From positions 223,138 to 287,137 of the forward strand of contig BAXG01000002.1 of the NCBI GenBank assembly GCA_001310455.1: a stretch of DNA of 64,000 bases. The letters are read 5' to 3'. Below the pieces are notes generated by a model. It was not told the DNA's origin and searched no databases. It saw only the letters and a list, made by a program, of their open reading frames with translations. This document shows, one piece after another, positions 61,822 to 64,000 of this stretch (positions are counted from its first letter, which is position 1; each line of letters begins with the position of its first letter). This stretch comes from Photobacterium sp. JCM 19050. Its GTDB lineage: Bacteria > Pseudomonadota > Gammaproteobacteria > Enterobacterales > Vibrionaceae. Made by a program: the position numbers and the translations under genes.

Positions 61822-63308
61822 TCAGGTTCCGCAAAATGTCCTCAATACCCGCTGTTCCGGCAGTGGGGGTATCAATAGATCCCGGTTCCCCTCACTCACC
61901 GCACAAGGGTTGCGAAGGGCTTCGGCAAGCCTTCGGAAAAGTGTCAGGTCGTTTTTCTCCATAGCATTACTGATTGCCTGTTCCACCTGGTGGTTGCGGG
62001 CGATGAGCTTGGGGTTCGCTTTGCGCATTGCCGCAATAGCGGATGAACTTTTGCTGCGAAGGGATTGCCATTTTGCCAGCCAGTTGGGGCCAGCCCCGGT
62101 TTGGGTAAACAGTGAAAGCCATTTTTCTTCTGACTTGTTCCCGTTTTGACCTGATGCCACTTCCGTCAACAGGTCAAAAAACAGGGTGAAGTCGGTTTCT
62201 TCCGCTTCCAGCATTGGCAGCACCGAATCAAGGAAATCATCTGTTTCCGGTGTTTCATCCACAATACCGAGTTTTGTTTTCAGGCCGGTCCGGAACGCAC
62301 CCTGGAATCGGGGAATATAGGCATCGACCTGTTCTTGCGCTATGGCGACAGCTTCTGGCTGTCTTCATCAATCAGATCCAACAAGGTTTCAGCCAGACGT
62401 TGCAAGTTCCAATATCCAACGGCTGCTTGTTGGTTCCATGCGTAACGCCCGGCTGTATCGATGGAACTGAACACCTTGCCGGATTTGAACTCATCCATAA
62501 AAGCGCAGGGGCCAAAATCAATACTCTCTCCGACGATGGACATGTTGTCCGTATTCATCACGCCATGAATAAACCCGCTGAGCATCCACTTTACAATGAG
62601 CGACGCCTGACGCTGGCCGACTTCATACAAAAATGCGGCATAGCGATCTTCTCGTCCTTTCAGTGCCGGGAAATGGTGCTCAATAGCAAAATCAGCCAGC
62701 GCCTGAACACCGTCTTTCCCGAGCCGGGAATGCGCGTATTGAAAAGAGCCGACTCGCAGATGGCTGGTGGCGGTTCGCACCTGGATAGCACCGGGCACAT
62801 GGCGGAAATCGCGGATTATCTGTTCACCCGTAGTCAGCACTGCCAATGTACGGGTTGTCGGGATACCCAGGCCTGCCATGGCTTCACTGATAAGATACTC
62901 CCGGATCACCGCGCCCAAAGTAGCTTTGCCGTCACCCCCGCGTGAAAACGGCGTGCGGCCGGAACCTTTGAGCTGAATATCTATCAAGCTACCGTCGTCT
63001 GTTTCAATTTGCCCAAGCATATGTGCCCGGCCATCACCCAGCACGGGAGCCCAATGGCCAAACTGGTGCCCGGAATATGCCATCGCCAGAGGAGATGAAC
63101 CTTCGTAATCGTGATTCCCGGAAAGAAAACCGATGCCGTCTTCTGAGTGAAACCACGCTTTGTTCACGCCATAGCTTTCCAGAAGCGATGTGTTCAGTTC
63201 GACAAGTGCAGGAGAGGGTGGTTGAGCAGGAGGCATATCAATGTAAAAGCCTTCCTGCAGCGTTTTATAGCGCTGGAGTGTGACGGGGTTGGAGAGATTG
63301 GCTGACAA
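61822..63308 (-). CDS. selO: Protein adenylyltransferase SelO (one frameshift)
   Basis: Pseudokinase-fold enzyme that AMPylates proteins in redox stress; about 495 aa when joined. Y-S-G-H-Q-F-G-H-W-A, G-D-G-R-A, L-K-G-S-G-R-T-P-F-S-R-G-G-D-G and G-V-M-N-T-D-N-M motifs are present. The protein ends C-G-T; the C-terminal Cys (Sec in some homologues) is a feature of the family. One C is missing near 62345. I start at the TTG 63308 behind AAGGAAG. Confidence 0.92.
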
Positions 63309-63456
63309 TGTATCTTCCTTTCGCTGAGGCAAATCCTTAAGCGACTATAGCAACCGGCGTTCAGGGAGGCTAATTGGAAGCATGTCTTGTTTTGATAGGG
63401 AGGGACTCTTTTTTTGATAGGGGAACAAAAGGTGATCATGGCTATTCCCCAGAAAC

Positions 63457-63484
63457 GCAAAAAGCCCACTGAAAAGTGAGCTTT
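63457..63484 (-). terminator. Terminator of the tRNA cluster
   Basis: On the minus strand AAAGCTCACT-TTTC-AGTGGGCTTT then TT; ten paired bases with one G-T, 21 bases after the last tRNA. Confidence 0.85.
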
Positions 63485-63504
63485 GTCGTTTACCTCGAAA
63501 GAGG

Positions 63505-63591
63505 TGGTGCGGGGGGAGGGACTTGAACCCTCACGTCCGTTAGGACACTAACACCTGAAGCTAGCGCGTCTACCAATTCCGCCACCGCCGC
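63505..63591 (-). tRNA. tRNA-Leu (anticodon CAG)
   Basis: 87 bases including encoded CCA. The anticodon loop is CTTCAGG, reading CUG. Long variable arm (GTGTCCTAACGGAC) as in class II tRNAs; T-loop TTCAAGT. Identical in sequence to the copy at 63852. Confidence 0.96.
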
Positions 63592-63650
63592 ATCGTCAAA
63601 TTGTGTGGTTACCGTGTAACCTATCAAAGCACCAAATCAAGTCTTTGATA

Positions 63651-63726
63651 TGGTGGCTACGCCTGATTTGAACAGGGGACCCCATCATTATGAGTGATGT
63701 GCTCTAACCAGCTGAGCTACGTAGCC
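63651..63726 (-). tRNA. tRNA-Met (elongator, CAT)
   Basis: 76 bases including CCA; GGCTACG acceptor pairs CGTAGCC, anticodon loop CTCATAA. Matches the elongator metT/metU type, not the initiator. Confidence 0.95.
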
Positions 63727-63770
63727 ATCGTGTTTCTGTCATGCCAATGAATCAGCATATCAGAAGAAAT

Positions 63771-63845
63771 TGGCTGGGGTACCAGGATTCGAACCTGGGA
63801 ATGGCGGGATCAAAACCCGCTGCCTTACCGCTTGGCGATACCCCA
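63771..63845 (-). tRNA. tRNA-Gln (TTG)
   Basis: 75 bases including CCA; TGGGGTA acceptor pairs TACCCCA, anticodon loop TTTTGAT, ending GCCA. Confidence 0.95.
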
Positions 63846-63851
63846 GTAGTT

Positions 63852-63938
63852 TGGTGCGGGGGGAGGGACTTGAACCCTCACGTCCGTTAGGACACTAACA
63901 CCTGAAGCTAGCGCGTCTACCAATTCCGCCACCGCCGC
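63852..63938 (-). tRNA. tRNA-Leu (anticodon CAG), second copy
   Basis: 87 bases, same sequence as 63505-63591. First tRNA of the cluster in the direction of transcription; the promoter should lie beyond 63940, where no further gene is visible. Confidence 0.96.
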
Positions 63939-64000
63939 AATACTGAGAACAGCGTCGTTTTAAAGGATAACGAAAAACCTTTTGTCTTAACCAGCAGCTT

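Noticed and set aside
63339..63504. Possible att site or integrase next to the tRNA genes
   Set aside because: No integrase-like gene and no tRNA 3' fragment repeat found in the window.

Overview
This window looks like the chromosome of a marine gamma-proteobacterium of the family Vibrionaceae. The evidence is a sodium-pumping NADH:quinone reductase locus (nqrC-F, apbE, nqrM), frsA-crl-proB-proA synteny, a lipA-lipB-ybeD-dacA-rlpA-rodA-mrdA-rlmH-rsfS-holA-lptE-leuS block, and what appears to be a VcdRP-type dual-function RNA. Gene content and moderate GC suit the Grimontia/Enterovibrio/Photobacterium side of the family, but the genus is a guess.

Layout. 1-4.4 kb: the end of the nqr operon with its maturation genes. 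4.5-22.9 kb: a large polyamine (putrescine) uptake and catabolism cluster. It holds two PuuB-like oxidases, two PuuA-like gamma-glutamylpolyamine synthetases, PuuD, PuuC, PuuR, a SpuC-type aminotransferase, a PotFGHI transporter, GabD, a cupin and a BauA-like omega-aminotransferase. It sits between nqrM and dinB, which I remember as neighbours in Vibrio. 22.9-25.4 kb: dinB under a LexA box, then an AT-rich divergent pair of accessory genes, one resembling the uracil-DNA glycosylase superfamily. 25.4-35.9 kb: pepD, a chemoreceptor, a CRP-box-driven structured RNA with a 31-codon ORF, a PurR-box purine permease, gpt, frsA, crl and proBA. 35.9-41.5 kb: accessory genes (VOC protein, orphan ParA, DUF1989 protein, methyltransferase, VapBC, HAD phosphatase, zinc ribbon, secreted protein). 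41.6-63.3 kb: conserved lipoylation, cell-wall, ribosome-maturation, lipoprotein and tRNA-modification genes, then ubiF and selO. 63.5-63.9 kb: a tRNA-Leu-Gln-Met-Leu cluster.

How the genes work together. The puu/pot cluster can import putrescine, gamma-glutamylate it, oxidise it to gamma-glutamyl-GABA, release GABA and, through aminotransferases and GabD, deliver succinate. A direct transamination route by SpuC runs in parallel. PuuR boxes suggest induction by putrescine. The nqr block gives sodium-motive respiration; apbE attaches FMN to Nqr subunits and nqrM supports assembly. The rod-complex genes (mrdA, rodA, rlpA, dacA) build the lateral wall.

Quality warning. About 25 genes, including the normally essential mrdA, holA and lnt, are interrupted by one or more single-base frameshifts. 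Nearly all look like one lost base, often in a short homopolymer. I read these as sequencing errors and give each such gene as one CDS over its reconstructed span, naming the approximate shift positions.
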